From NCBI GenBank assembly GCA_030052745.1, contig JANBVO010000028.1, positions 62,001-126,000 on the forward strand: 64,000 nt of DNA, in the 5' to 3' direction. The DNA is from Pleurostoma richardsiae (lineage: Eukaryota; Ascomycota; Sordariomycetes; Calosphaeriales; Pleurostomataceae). Positions 33,678-43,418 of the stretch are shown here, in pieces. Position numbers and translations under genes: made by a program. The notes beneath the pieces were generated by a model that was not told where the DNA came from, did no database searches, and saw only the letters and a program-made list of their open reading frames with translations. The stretch's first letter is position 1. Each line of letters opens with the position of its first letter.

Positions 33678-33750
33678 GGTCACTCCAAGATGAAGGGGAG
33701 CTTGTGAAGAGGGCCTTGTCATCTCTGGCACGGGCAACTTTGCCAAGCTT

Positions 33751-34705
33751 GAATAATGATATTCTTCCCGGCTGCGGAACAGACAACAAATAGCTTGGAC
33801 CCAACGGAAGCGTGAAGCATCGAGATTTCCGAACCGGCCCGCAGAACGAGATGCGCCGACCATCGCGAGATAGAAGACGATTGACATTGCCTGTAGCATA
33901 CGGGGCCGGGACAGAGCATCGTGGCATCAATCGCATGTTGCCGCCGCCGCATAGGCGTGGACGACTATGCAAGGCAAGATCATCAGTCGATTTCCCCTCT
34001 TGCCGCCATGACCATGTATATCCTCTGAATTATCCTGCCACCAACGTCATCCCATGCGTCTATGCGGAATGCTGATGCTCCGATGCGGCTCTGTGTTGCA
34101 CCGACAAGGGGGTGAGTTGACGGGTTTCAGGTTGCTCGGATGGCAGCGCTTGTGCACATCACACGAAAAGTGATTCATGTCAATGCCACTCAACCAAAAA
34201 AAGAAAGGTACCATAATTCAAGCTTGTTGTTCCTATCGCCTTGGGCGAGTTGGAGCAGGCCGCCCAGAGAATTAGGAGAAAATGCTTTGTTCATTGTTCA
34301 TGATCTTCCAACAAGGCAGGTGCTAAGAGACAAGACATCAAGAGTATTACTTCGTTTGCCCAGAATCCAATTCATTCACTATTCCCCGCAAGGTCCTCCC
34401 CCTCGAGAACTAGCCAGCACGAGGCTCCTGTGCTATGGGACCAAACAAACGGGAGGGAGGAAGATGCGGGAAACAGGAACACCTCAAGCCTCCCTCAAGC
34501 CCAAGCTTCGCCCTCCAGTCATCAACACTCTGTTGACCCTGCCCTGTCTCGTCTACCCGTAACACCGCCGTAATAGGAAAACCAGACTATGATAGGAAAT
34601 TAAAGAACTCCTTAGCGCGTCGCCTTTGCCCGTGAGTGAATTGCTTGTCTTCCTGGCTCCGGACACCAGCTGCAGACCTCTCCAGTAGATCCCGCGCCGA
34701 CCCCT
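33751..34705. other. Intergenic region, no supported gene
   Basis: About 950 bp downstream of the relic and of the first secreted-protein gene. Only short open frames. Confidence 0.4.
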
Positions 34706-35231
34706 TTACTCCTTAGAGACGACCACTGTTTCCCATGTTAGCCGCTAGTCCTTGAACGTGAAGAGGGGTTGCGCACTTACCGGTCTGCTGGGCGATCGAG
34801 GTGATCTGGGGGACCAGAGACGCGTCGATGAACTGGGAGAAGTCGACGGAGCCGAGGTTGTTGACGAGGCCGAGCTGCAGGGAGCCGAGGCTGAGGGTGG
34901 ACAGGTCGAAGGCGTTGAAGACGCCGAGGCTGGCGAGCTGGAGCAGCATCTGCAGCTGCTGGAGCTGGAGGACGGCGTTCAGGTCGAAGGAGCTGCCCTG
35001 GAACAGGCTCTGGAAGGCGAGGATGTTGAAGTTGTTGTTCACGGACAGGGAGTTCAGGAGCTGGAGGTCCAGGGAGTTGATGACATTCAGGTACTGGATG
35101 TCGATGGCGTTGAAGCTGTTCAGGTTGTTGAGCAGGGACAGGTCGACGCTGGTCCGCTTCTCGACGTCCTTGGTGGGGGCAGCGGTGGCAAAGGCAGCCA
35201 TGGCGCCGACGAGGATGCTGGAGAACTTCAT
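34706..35231 (-). CDS. Secreted Leu/Asn-rich protein, copy A
   Basis: Small secreted protein of unknown function. Exon 34781-35231 and a terminal exon 34706-34725 are joined by a 55-nt intron (GTAAGT donor, GCTAAC branch, ACAG acceptor), giving 156 aa ending VVVSKE; without splicing the frame would end at 34713. Residues 1-18 (MKFSSILVGAMAAFATAA) are a signal peptide, followed by a short propeptide with a dibasic EKR site (about 23-26). The mature part is a repetitive run of Leu, Asn, Ser, Phe and Asp with near-periodic LxxL spacing (SLLNNLNSFNAIDIQYLNVI) and a Gln/Leu helix (LQLQQLQMLLQLASLG). No cysteines. It resembles the gene at 37980-38648 in signal peptide, Leu/Asn periodicity, Gln-Leu core and late intron, and both have matching 5'-UTR sequence. 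Confidence 0.78.
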
Positions 35232-35600
35232 TTTGACGGTGTGGAAGAGAGTGTCGAAGAATTAAAGTTTAATACAAATAAGAGCACAGCTTATGTCTTG
35301 TGTTAGTGAAGGTTACCGGGGAGGAGCAGCTGCAGAGCGGAGCGAGCCAGGCATACCTCAATTTGTTCAAGTAAAGCAGGTATTGAAAGAGTGAAGCGAA
35401 CAACGAGCACAGCTGAAGAGCGATGGTTAGCACAGCTGAAGCTTAGGGATCTCTTGATGGATGGGAACTAGGTTATTGTCGATCAACTCACCTCAGAGAA
35501 TGACTGAATGAAAGGAAAGTGGGCTTTGAAGACTTGAGATGCTTGTGAGTGATGAGAAAACGAGAGAAGATCCCACCAACAGATAGGACCTGCCATCTTA
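35232..35600 (-). promoter_or_regulatory. 5'-UTR and promoter region of secreted protein copy A, with duplicated motif
   Basis: Reading the minus strand upstream of the ATG at 35231, a likely 5'-UTR intron starts at GTGAGT near 35490 and ends at TTCAG before CTGTGCTC. The plus-strand motif GAGCACAGCTGAAG occurs at 35405-35418 and again nearly identically at 35429-35442. The same acceptor-side sequence is found upstream of copy B (38759-38770). A possible TATA element (ATATAAG on the minus strand) lies near 35600. Confidence 0.4.
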
Positions 35601-37979
35601 TATGTGGATTTGCCTCGAGCAAGATCGCATACCGGACCCCATGTCACGGCATGAGAAGGAACCGTCCGCCAAGACTATCGGAGCGACAGGTATATTCGGA
35701 TGTGCAGAGAGCAGCCGTTCCGTGGCGTATCAGACGTCGGGCGTCACTGGACGGAGACGGCTGGGTAAAACAAGTTAGCAGGGCAAGGAGTACACAGGAA
35801 CAGGTGGTGAGCATGGGGGTTAAGCGTGGACAGTGTGGTACCGAGAGACAGAGCTCCCCCTAGCCCCCGGACGGAGACTTCCTAGGGCCTGGGCTCTCTA
35901 GTCTAGGCTCACAGTCCAACAAGCCCTCAATGGCAAAAATGCCCGAGATCAGATTGACAGGGATCGGCCGTGTAGAACACGCAAGAAGGGCTCCAAGAAG
36001 GGGGGCAGGGGAAGCTGGGGGAAGCACCGGAGCACGCCTTAGGTTCTCTCGACGTCACGCACGGAACCATCTGCGGCCGAAGTCTAAATTAAAAAAGGGC
36101 CAAGGAGTGGATGTTTGAGGACCGGGAGGCAAAATAACCTTACTGCTAGGCTCGGCCAGGATCCTTCATGGCGGAGAGCAGAGTGTACCAGCAAAAGGGC
36201 AGTATGACACAGCAAGCGGAAAGTATCAATGGCCCGAGTGCCAGGACATCCAAGTCTGAGATGTGACTCCCGATTCCATCCGGAGAGAGAGAAGCAACAT
36301 GATCGACATCCGGGATGACTGGCTCGTTTCGAGTGTTTCGAGGTACCCAAGCAGTCCGCAGGGCCTGCTGAAGAGCGCGCCAGAATACGATACCCGAGTG
36401 AACGGTGAACGTTGGCAGCTTGGCCATCATGCTGCCTCGTTTGTCATGACAGGAATTGCTTTGATAGAAACCGTACCAGGTGGTGCCTAAGGCGGCTTGA
36501 TGTTATCCGAACCAGAGGTTGAAGACTGTACCGAAGCGGCAAATAAGGCCAGATCCAGACGGTCACGGCACAGTCCAATGCATGTGATGAGCTTAAAATG
36601 GTAAATACATGGGGCTTGGGCGAGAGCTGCAACGCTTGTTGCCCTGTCATCCGAACTCCGTAGCCAATGAGGCGGCCAGCGAGATCTGGCAGGCTGGCCC
36701 GATTCAGCCATCCAGCTGACTATTGAGGCCACAGACTTCCAAGCAGGGGAAAACGTGGGCTCAGGCCGTTCCAGAGGCCTGTCGAGGGGCCGGGGTGGCT
36801 AAATGCGTCAACCGCAGGAGCCGTTGAAGGGGGCGGAGAGAAGGAGATGCGGTTGCGGGAGGCTCAAAGAGCCGGAACCCCCCTGACAAGTCAGCAGTTA
36901 AGGTGTTCTCTGGTCAAAGCTCCGGCCAGGCCCGCTTCTAACCCTTTTTAGAGGAGAATTGCCGGGGACGCAGGGATTCTCCAGAAGGTACCGAAGGGTG
37001 CCCGATGCCACCGTCTCATGCAAGGTACCCCGTCTTTGCCTCTTTCAGCCAGATCCCCATCGTAAACTGTCACAGGTGTCCAAGCTGACGCACCCGTGCC
37101 TCAGGGCATTGACTTAAGTTGTGTCGCTATTGACCTCTTTCTTCTTGCCTTGCACTGCCAAGACTTCTCGGACACACCCGAGGACTGACCAAGTCGCCTC
37201 CTGACGGCTGGCGGGACGGGATTGCTGCGCTTCCGAGCAGGGAAGCCAGATGGCGGATTACGACATCGAACCCAAGAGAGAACGAGCAAGCAGCGCAAAG
37301 ACATTTTCTATCTTTGTCATTTTCATCCGATGAATGCAGGTTTGGCCTGAAGATTTGTGTGTCATACATATTGCTATGAAAAGCAGACCTCAACGGCAGT
37401 TTAGGCGACTATCGATTGACTTGGGCTAAGTATAGAAAGTGAGGAAACAAAACATTGGCATGACAAATTCCAAAGCCTACGAGCCATCAACCTAGCAGGG
37501 ACATACAAAATATCCCGAGGTGTGGTTAGCCAGGGGCCCATGTTTCGCTGCAGCCCCTTCGAGCCTTAGTGGCACGCATGGACTGGACAGTACGGGATAC
37601 ACTCGACAGAATCCTAGTTGTCAGGCGAGAGCTTGTTTCCATGCTTTATTCACTGCCAAGTCACTATCTGCCGATTCTTTCAAAGTACCGAGTCACGCCG
37701 AGCCCATTAACCAGAATCCCACAGCGTACACCATCCCAGGCAAGGCCTACCATGGCGCCACAAAGCTGAAGTCCCTGTATACCAATTCAACCGCCTTCTT
37801 CTAGGCGGAGTCCCTCTCTCCCTTGGGACCTCTAGGGCCCCTGAAGAGCCAAAGTTGAAAAGTCACCACATGCTTGTACTGCCCTAACGGCTGAAGTCTG
37901 ACAACTTCTCGCCTCTAGTAGCAGAACTCTCCGCTCCATCAGCCTCAGCGGCAGTCTCCTCAGCTGGAGCCGCCTACGC
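35601..37979. other. Spacer between the two secreted-protein genes
   Basis: About 2.4 kb. One 94-codon ATG frame (36146-36430, minus) encodes a possible hydrophobic segment near its end, but it has no recognisable content or flanking splice structure. No third copy of the secreted-protein family is visible. Confidence 0.4.
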
Positions 37980-38648
37980 CTAAGCCTGAGGCGGCGCAAC
38001 AGAGAGGGACGGGACTTCCGCCGAGGAACATTGCCGCTTGCCGACGTTGCGTCGGAGTCTGTAGCGCTTCGCGGACTTCTTGAGCTTCTCCGCCTCACGC
38101 TTGAAGACCCCTGTGGCAGCAGACAAATTAGAATAACCACTCTTCCGGAGCATGAGTTGTCCAAAGGGGAAATTTCGCTTACCGAAATTACCAAGATTGA
38201 GGCTGTTGACGTTGCTGAACCCCCCGCCGAATAGCAGGTTCGACTGGATGAGCGACTGGATGCTGCCGACGCTGAGGAATCCCAGGGCCTCGAGCTGGGC
38301 GAGCTGCGCCATCTGGAGGAACAGCTGCAGCTCGTTGTTGAGGCCCAGGCCCAGGAGGCTGTTGACGTCGATCAGGTTGCCCAGACACAGGCTGTTCATG
38401 ATCAGCTCGATGCCGCTGGCGAGCGAGTTGGCATCGGACAGATCGATGCTGCCCAGGTTGACGTCGCCCAGGTTCAGGTTGCTGAGGTCTAGACCGCCAG
38501 CAGCGTCGGAGCCATTGACGGCGGCCGAACCGTTGAGGGCGCTGGACAGCAGGCTCGAGTCGATGTTGCCGCTCTGGACGATGGGCGAGGCGAGGTTGAC
38601 TGCCGACGCCAGGCCGACGGTGAAGAGAATGACCGCCAGGGACTTCAT
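37980..38648 (-). CDS. Secreted Leu/Asn-rich protein, copy B, with Kex2-like sites
   Basis: Exons 38183-38648 and 37980-38110 with a 72-nt intron (GTAAGC donor, TCTAAT branch, CACAG acceptor) give 198 aa. Residues 1-16 (MKSLAVILFTVGLASA) form a signal peptide. The body has Asn/Leu/Asp repeats (LDLSNLNLGDVNLGSIDLSD), one internal Cys in NSLCLGNL, and the helix NNELQLFLQMAQLAQLEALG, which aligns with LQLQQLQMLLQLASLG in copy A. The C-terminal exon is very basic: KREAEKLKKSAKRYRLRRN followed by VGKRQCSS, with three KR dibasic sites and a KREAE sequence like those cut by Kex2 and Ste13-type proteases. A frame upstream to 38825 is open but reads as leader, so the ATG before the signal peptide was chosen. 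Function unknown; extracellular or cell-wall location is inferred from the signal peptide. Confidence 0.8.
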   Translation of the reverse strand: MKSLAVILFTVGLASAVNLASPIVQSGNIDSSLLSSALNGSAAVNGSDAAGGLDLSNLNLGDVNLGSIDLSDANSLASGIELIMNSLCLGNLIDVNSLLGLGLNNELQLFLQMAQLAQLEALGFLSVGSIQSLIQSNLLFGGGFSNVNSLNLGNFGKRNFPFGQLMLRKSGYSNLSAATGVFKREAEKLKKSAKRYRLRRNVGKRQCSSAEVPSLSVAPPQA

Positions 38649-38945
38649 TGTGTTGAAAGCGAGTTGAACTATTTCGGTCAGAGCAGGCTCACCGTGGATT
38701 GCCTTTGATCCGAATAACTCACGTATATACTTGGAGAATTGAACGAAAGAAGGGAACAGAGCACAGCTGGGATCCTTGTAAGCACCCTCTGAAATTGACT
38801 TCCCATCTTGGGAGGATAGTTCCACCTACCTCTTCACAAAGGGTCAACCTGTAAAAGAATGGAGAGAAAGTAAGCAGCCGAAACGTGGAGAAGGGGAAGA
38901 GGATCTGGGAGACGGAACGGGTGGGACGAAGGCGTATTATATCGC
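38649..38945 (-). promoter_or_regulatory. 5'-UTR and promoter region of secreted protein copy B
   Basis: On the minus strand, a donor-like GTAGGT near 38828 and the acceptor ATCCCAG before CTGTGCTC (38759-38770 on the plus strand reads GAGCACAGCTGG) suggest a 5'-UTR intron. A second donor-like GTGAGT near 38723 and GAAATAG acceptor near 38670 suggest another. A TATA-like TATAAT lies near 38938. The exon after the first acceptor resembles the equivalent position of copy A. Confidence 0.4.
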
Positions 38946-40352
38946 ATTGCCTGAACGGCGGCGCATCATAGGATCTGATGTCCGTACCATACACATGCCG
39001 TACCATCCGAGGCCTACCTACCAAGAGACAGGATGGCCAGATGAAACGATCATGGCCAAGATGGAGCTACGGCTCTGAAGATAACCTCATGACCAGTCAC
39101 AGTGCCGTCTAGGTAACAGGCCAAGGTACACGGCTGCAGCTGTTGTTACGTGTGCCCCGGGGGCTCAACTTCCCGTCCCATCTCAAATCAGCCGGCAGCA
39201 AGAACTGACATTAAGCTCCACGGATGTGATAGGACACGATGGGATGGCAGGAAGAAACAAAGTTACTAAACCTTGTCAAGGGATAATAGAGTTAAAGCTC
39301 TTAAGCTCGGCGACTCCTGATCTTCTTGGGCCCGGATTCACAGCCACACTGGACGCCGTGTCGTCGGTGCGTTCCAGCATGATCTGCTACCGTCTGTTAG
39401 CAGGAGAAGCGTCCTGTCGCGGAAGGGTGGTGGTGGCCCTAACGTGTGGCAAGCTCCGACATTGACACTCCTGACATCCCACGACACGGGGATCGACGTG
39501 CCGACACGGCTCACACTGCCAAGACAAAACGTCTTGATGCAAAATCCAGGCTGGAGCGTTGACACCTGATATTCAGTCCGAGGCCGCATGCTTCGATTTC
39601 ATTTGGACCGTTCAAGAACATGTCGTCATGAGTCACGGATGCATTCTTTACCGGCTCAATTTCTCCGATGCGTGCTCATGGGTTGTAGCACACCTGCTTC
39701 GCATGCATTGTTGTGCCACTGCATCAGTTGCGGCATCGATCGGGTACGCATCCCACGATGCAAACATTGCTAGTTGCTGCAAAGAAGCCAATACTGATTC
39801 ATAACTCGATATAAATGCACGGTAGGCAAGCAACACGAAACTGCCAACGGCCGATGCTTTCGAGCCGTGCGACAAGACAGCGACTTTCCTACTACACCTA
39901 TTCGTGGCCCACCAGAAAATAGGTAGGTAGTCAACGTTGAAGAAGCAGTATAGCCACGATCCGTTCTTTAATTCAAAGTCCACGCGGCAGACTGTAACGG
40001 CAGGAAATGGATTGCATCGTCCTTAGTTAGGTCTTGTCCTGTCCAAGCTGGCGCCAATCCTCGCTGCATTTCCAGGAAACCTGGCTCTTTCGATCATCAA
40101 TTGACGAACGTGACCTTAGTCAATAAGACGGATGCCAATCCGGCGTCAACAAATATCAGGAAGGGCCTTTCGACAGCTACCTCAGCATCGGGGAGCGCAG
40201 GAAGCGATTGCAGATGAAGTCCAGCCGTCAAACTAGATTGATTGGTGATATGATATAATCGCTATGCTCGAACCGTCCCGTAACCGACCCAGTATACATT
40301 CGTGAAATACACTGCAGCTGCGTGGTCGCGCGGAGCCGCAGGCCCTCTTTCC
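38946..40352. other. Intergenic region, no supported gene
   Basis: About 1.4 kb between two minus-strand genes. Short open frames only. Confidence 0.4.
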
Positions 40353-40712
40353 TCACCGGCTCCTCTCCTCGTCTTTCGACTTCTGGAACCCCAACAACTC
40401 TCCGACGACGCCTCCCGGTTTCGGCACGGGGCACTCTCTCTTCGTTCTCTCGCGGGCTCGCACCAGCTCGTCCTCTTCGCCGACGTTGTCGAATTGTACG
40501 ATCCCGTCCTTGACCTCAGCCGTGTGTGGTTTCCGTCGCCTCCGCCGCTTGCCGCTGCTAGGATCTATCATCTCGCCGTCGGCGAATGCCACCCGTGGGG
40601 CGGGGCATGGCAGGACGTGCGGCAGCGCAACAACGAAGAAGCTCGCGGCGACTGTGGTCGCGAAGAGGGATGAGGTCATGCGTGACCGAGGGTGGAGGTG
40701 AGGGGGTGGCAT
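40353..40712 (-). CDS. Small hydrophobic-N-terminus basic protein (119 aa), unknown
   Basis: Single-exon frame of 119 aa from the ATG at 40712; a second in-frame ATG at 40679 would give 108 aa and puts a membrane-type segment right at the N-terminus (MTSSLFATTVAASFFVVALP), which I prefer. Then follow HVLPCPAPRVAFADGEM, a very basic KRRRRRKPH, and a charged C-terminal half (VKDGIVQFDNVGEEDELVRA) ending in SKDEERSR. The layout suggests a small mitochondrial or membrane-anchored protein. It looks like a conserved fungal protein but I cannot name it. It lies divergently upstream of PPG1, about 660 bp from it. Confidence 0.62.
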   Translation of the reverse strand: MPPPHLHPRSRMTSSLFATTVAASFFVVALPHVLPCPAPRVAFADGEMIDPSSGKRRRRRKPHTAEVKDGIVQFDNVGEEDELVRARERTKRECPVPKPGGVVGELLGFQKSKDEERSR

Positions 40713-41376
40713 GACGGGCTCGCGGGCATGCGTCGTGCAAAGGAGATTATCTCTGGCAAGAATTCGTTAGCACACAGCATAACTGTAACAGAGAGCAGTA
40801 ATGGGGTCAATTGCTCACGGTAGCACTTGAAAAGACCGAATTCCACATCCTGCCGCACAGTGAGGGCAATTGAAAGTGGCCTGCGCGATCCGAGAGGGTG
40901 GTGTTGACTGCAGGAGACGCCGGATGACCTGACTTTCAACTTTCGAGCTCGAGCCTTGCATAGCACAAATTGGGAGCTTGTGATTCGCCCAACGGCTGAC
41001 GGCGGCAGGTGCTCGGCAGTCGGGCGAACAAAAGCCCAGAACGTCAGAGTGTTTCAGTGGCGCTAACCTCAACGGTCCTTAGCGCCCCTGTATGCACCAG
41101 CCACCACGCCCCCTGCCGATGACATTGCGCTAGAGGGGCGCATTCCCGCGACAGAACTTTAACTACGCAGTAATCGCCAACCCGACTATCAGCGATAAGG
41201 CGATCCCGAATCAGCAGAGCGCCAGAGCCTCTTTCCGCCACATTTACAATAGCTATGCCATCATAGAGCCGGAGCGATCAGAGACTGCTTGCAGAGTTGC
41301 TTCGTTTGCCTGGGTTGCAGGCTTACAGCCTGCGTGCTTTCATTTCGCCCTTCCCCGATAGTTGTCAGTCGCAAAC
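40713..41376. promoter_or_regulatory. Divergent promoter region between the 119-aa gene and PPG1
   Basis: About 660 bp between two divergent start codons. No specific binding site can be named with confidence. Confidence 0.4.
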
Positions 41377-42805
41377 ATGAGCGATCTGGATAGGTGCGCC
41401 ACAGGATCCTGCTGTGTGAAGACCTCGCGCCGCGACTAACTGTTCCATCCAGAGCCATCGCTCAGCTACGAGCATGTCGTCCGATACCAGAGGCGGAGGT
41501 CCGAGAGCTGTGCCACAAAGCGCGCGAGTTGTTGATAGAGGAGGGCAATGTCGTGACCGTGACGGCGCCGGTAACGGTAGGCGCACCTCCCGCTTTGCGG
41601 TCTCGACTCGACAGAAGCTGACTCTCTGGCCTTCTCGGTTTCAGATATGCGGTGATATACACGGCCAATTTCATGACCTGATGGAGCTATTCCGCGTTGG
41701 CGGGGATGTCCCCGACACCAACTACCTCTTTATGGGCGACTTCGTCGACCGCGGCTTCTACTCGCTCGAGTCCTTCCTCCTCCTCCTCTGCCTCAAGGTC
41801 CGGTATCCCGACCGTATGACCCTGATCCGGGGCAACCACGAGTCGCGGCAGATCACGACCGTCTACGGCTTCTACGACGAGTGCTTGCGCAAGTACGGCA
41901 GCGCCAACGTGTGGCGGTACTGCTGCGACGTCTTCGACTACCTCGCCCTCGGCGCCATCATCATCGGCGGCTCCAACAACATGTCGGCCACCAGCGAGAT
42001 CTCGGCCGAGGAGTACATCGAGCAGGACACCGAGATCGAGGTCCTCGACCAGCACAACCAGCTCATGAGCCGCTTCGCGCGGCGGCGGGGGCCCGGCCAG
42101 CAGCGGCAACCCCAGCCGCAGAAGAGCCCCAACGGCGCGGCGCCCTCGGAGAGCGGCGCCGGCGGGAAGACGGGCCCGCCGGGCTCCGGCGCATCGGGCT
42201 CCAGCGGCGGCTCGGTGGGGAACCCCGCGGGCGCGGTGCTGTGCGTGCACGGCGGCCTCAGCCCGCTGATCGACACCGTCGACAAGATCCGCCTCCTCGA
42301 CCGCAAGCAGGAGGTGCCGCATGAGGGCGCCATGTGCGACCTACTGTGGTCAGACCCGGACGATATCGACGGCTGGGGTCTGTCGCCGCGGGGCGCGGGG
42401 TTCCTCTTCGGTGCTGACATCGTCAAGGTCTTCAACCACCGCAACGACCTGTCTCTGATTGCGCGCGCCCACCAGCTCGTCATGGAGGGCTTCAAGGAGA
42501 TGTTCGACGCTAGCATAGTCACGGTGTGGTCCGCGCCCAACTACTGCTACCGCTGCGGCAACGTCGCCGCGCTGCTCGAGGTGTGCGGGGACGATTCCGG
42601 CGTGGGCATGCTCGCGCGCAGCAACGGCGACGTCGGCCGGAGCGACGGTGGAGGTGGGCCCGGCAACGCCGCTCGTGGTGTCATGATGGAGAGCGACATG
42701 GGGATGGGCAACGGGCCGGCGAGGAGGTACCGTGTGTTTCACGCCGCCCCGCAGGACTCGAGGGGCATGCCGGCCAAGAAGCCGGTTGCGGACTATTTCT
42801 TGTGA
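41377..42805 (+). CDS. PPG1: PPG1-type serine/threonine protein phosphatase
   Basis: Catalytic subunit of the PP2A-like PPG1 class (metal-dependent phosphoserine/threonine hydrolysis). Exons 41377-41393, 41453-41576 and 41645-42805 with introns of 59 and 68 nt give 433 aa. Metallophosphatase motifs are intact: GDIHG 50-54, GDFVDRG 78-84, GNHE 110-113, and later VHGG and [11 protein letters not shown]; the C-terminus ends DYFL, as in PP2A-like enzymes. Residues about 154-243 form a low-complexity, Gln/Gly/Ser/Pro-rich insertion between LALGAII and AVLCVHGG, directly inside the catalytic fold, and a second Gly/Asp/Ser-rich insertion lies near 345-385. The tiny 17-nt first exon is required to reach an in-frame ATG (MSDLDRAIAQLR matches the family start). 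Works with TAP42-like and other regulatory subunits in yeast. Confidence 0.92.
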
Positions 42806-43418
42806 GGGCGCAGAAGGGAAAGGGAGAGGTAGAAATGGGGCCCGAGGGAAAGATAGCATGACTTCTGCCTTGTTTGTCTGTAATATGTTTGGGTTCAGCA
42901 CAGGAATTGGGACATGCCGAGGTCGGAGTTGGTCTGAAAATAGAGCGTCACAATGCTGATATGATCCCCTCTGGAGGGAACTTCTCTTGGATTTTTGCAG
43001 ATGCTAGATCTCGTGTGAAGGGCATCCAACATTTCTCACAGAAACGTGTCTATCAAGGAAGCAAGCCGCTGCTAGTCATCAAGAATAGGAGGGCGAGATG
43101 GGAATGGCTAGCATTCTCTCTTACGCCCTCTACCCATTGGATGCTTCGCAGGGGGGTGTGACTATGTCAATGATTGCCTAGCGGACAATGGGTAGAGTTA
43201 TTCCCCGGCTCCCTGACTACGCGGTCATTCTGTTGCATCTTTTGATTTCTCCGCTTTATTTACACCTCGCCTGCTGGATTTCGACAAGTACGTCCAACAG
43301 TTGCTAACAGGGCGAGCACAATATCAATGGTGCATGTGGCACTAGGAAGGCTCGCACAAGAAGGAAAGGAAAACCCCGTAACGCCACGACGCCCAGCTCT
43401 GCGACAAAGGCTCCCGCC
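42806..43418. other. Convergent 3' intergenic region
   Basis: About 610 bp between the PPG1 stop (+) and the stop of the next gene (-). No gene supported. Confidence 0.45.

Noticed and set aside
36146-36430. 94-codon ATG frame with a hydrophobic segment
   Set aside because: Lies in the spacer between the secreted-protein genes with no similarity to them and no other support.
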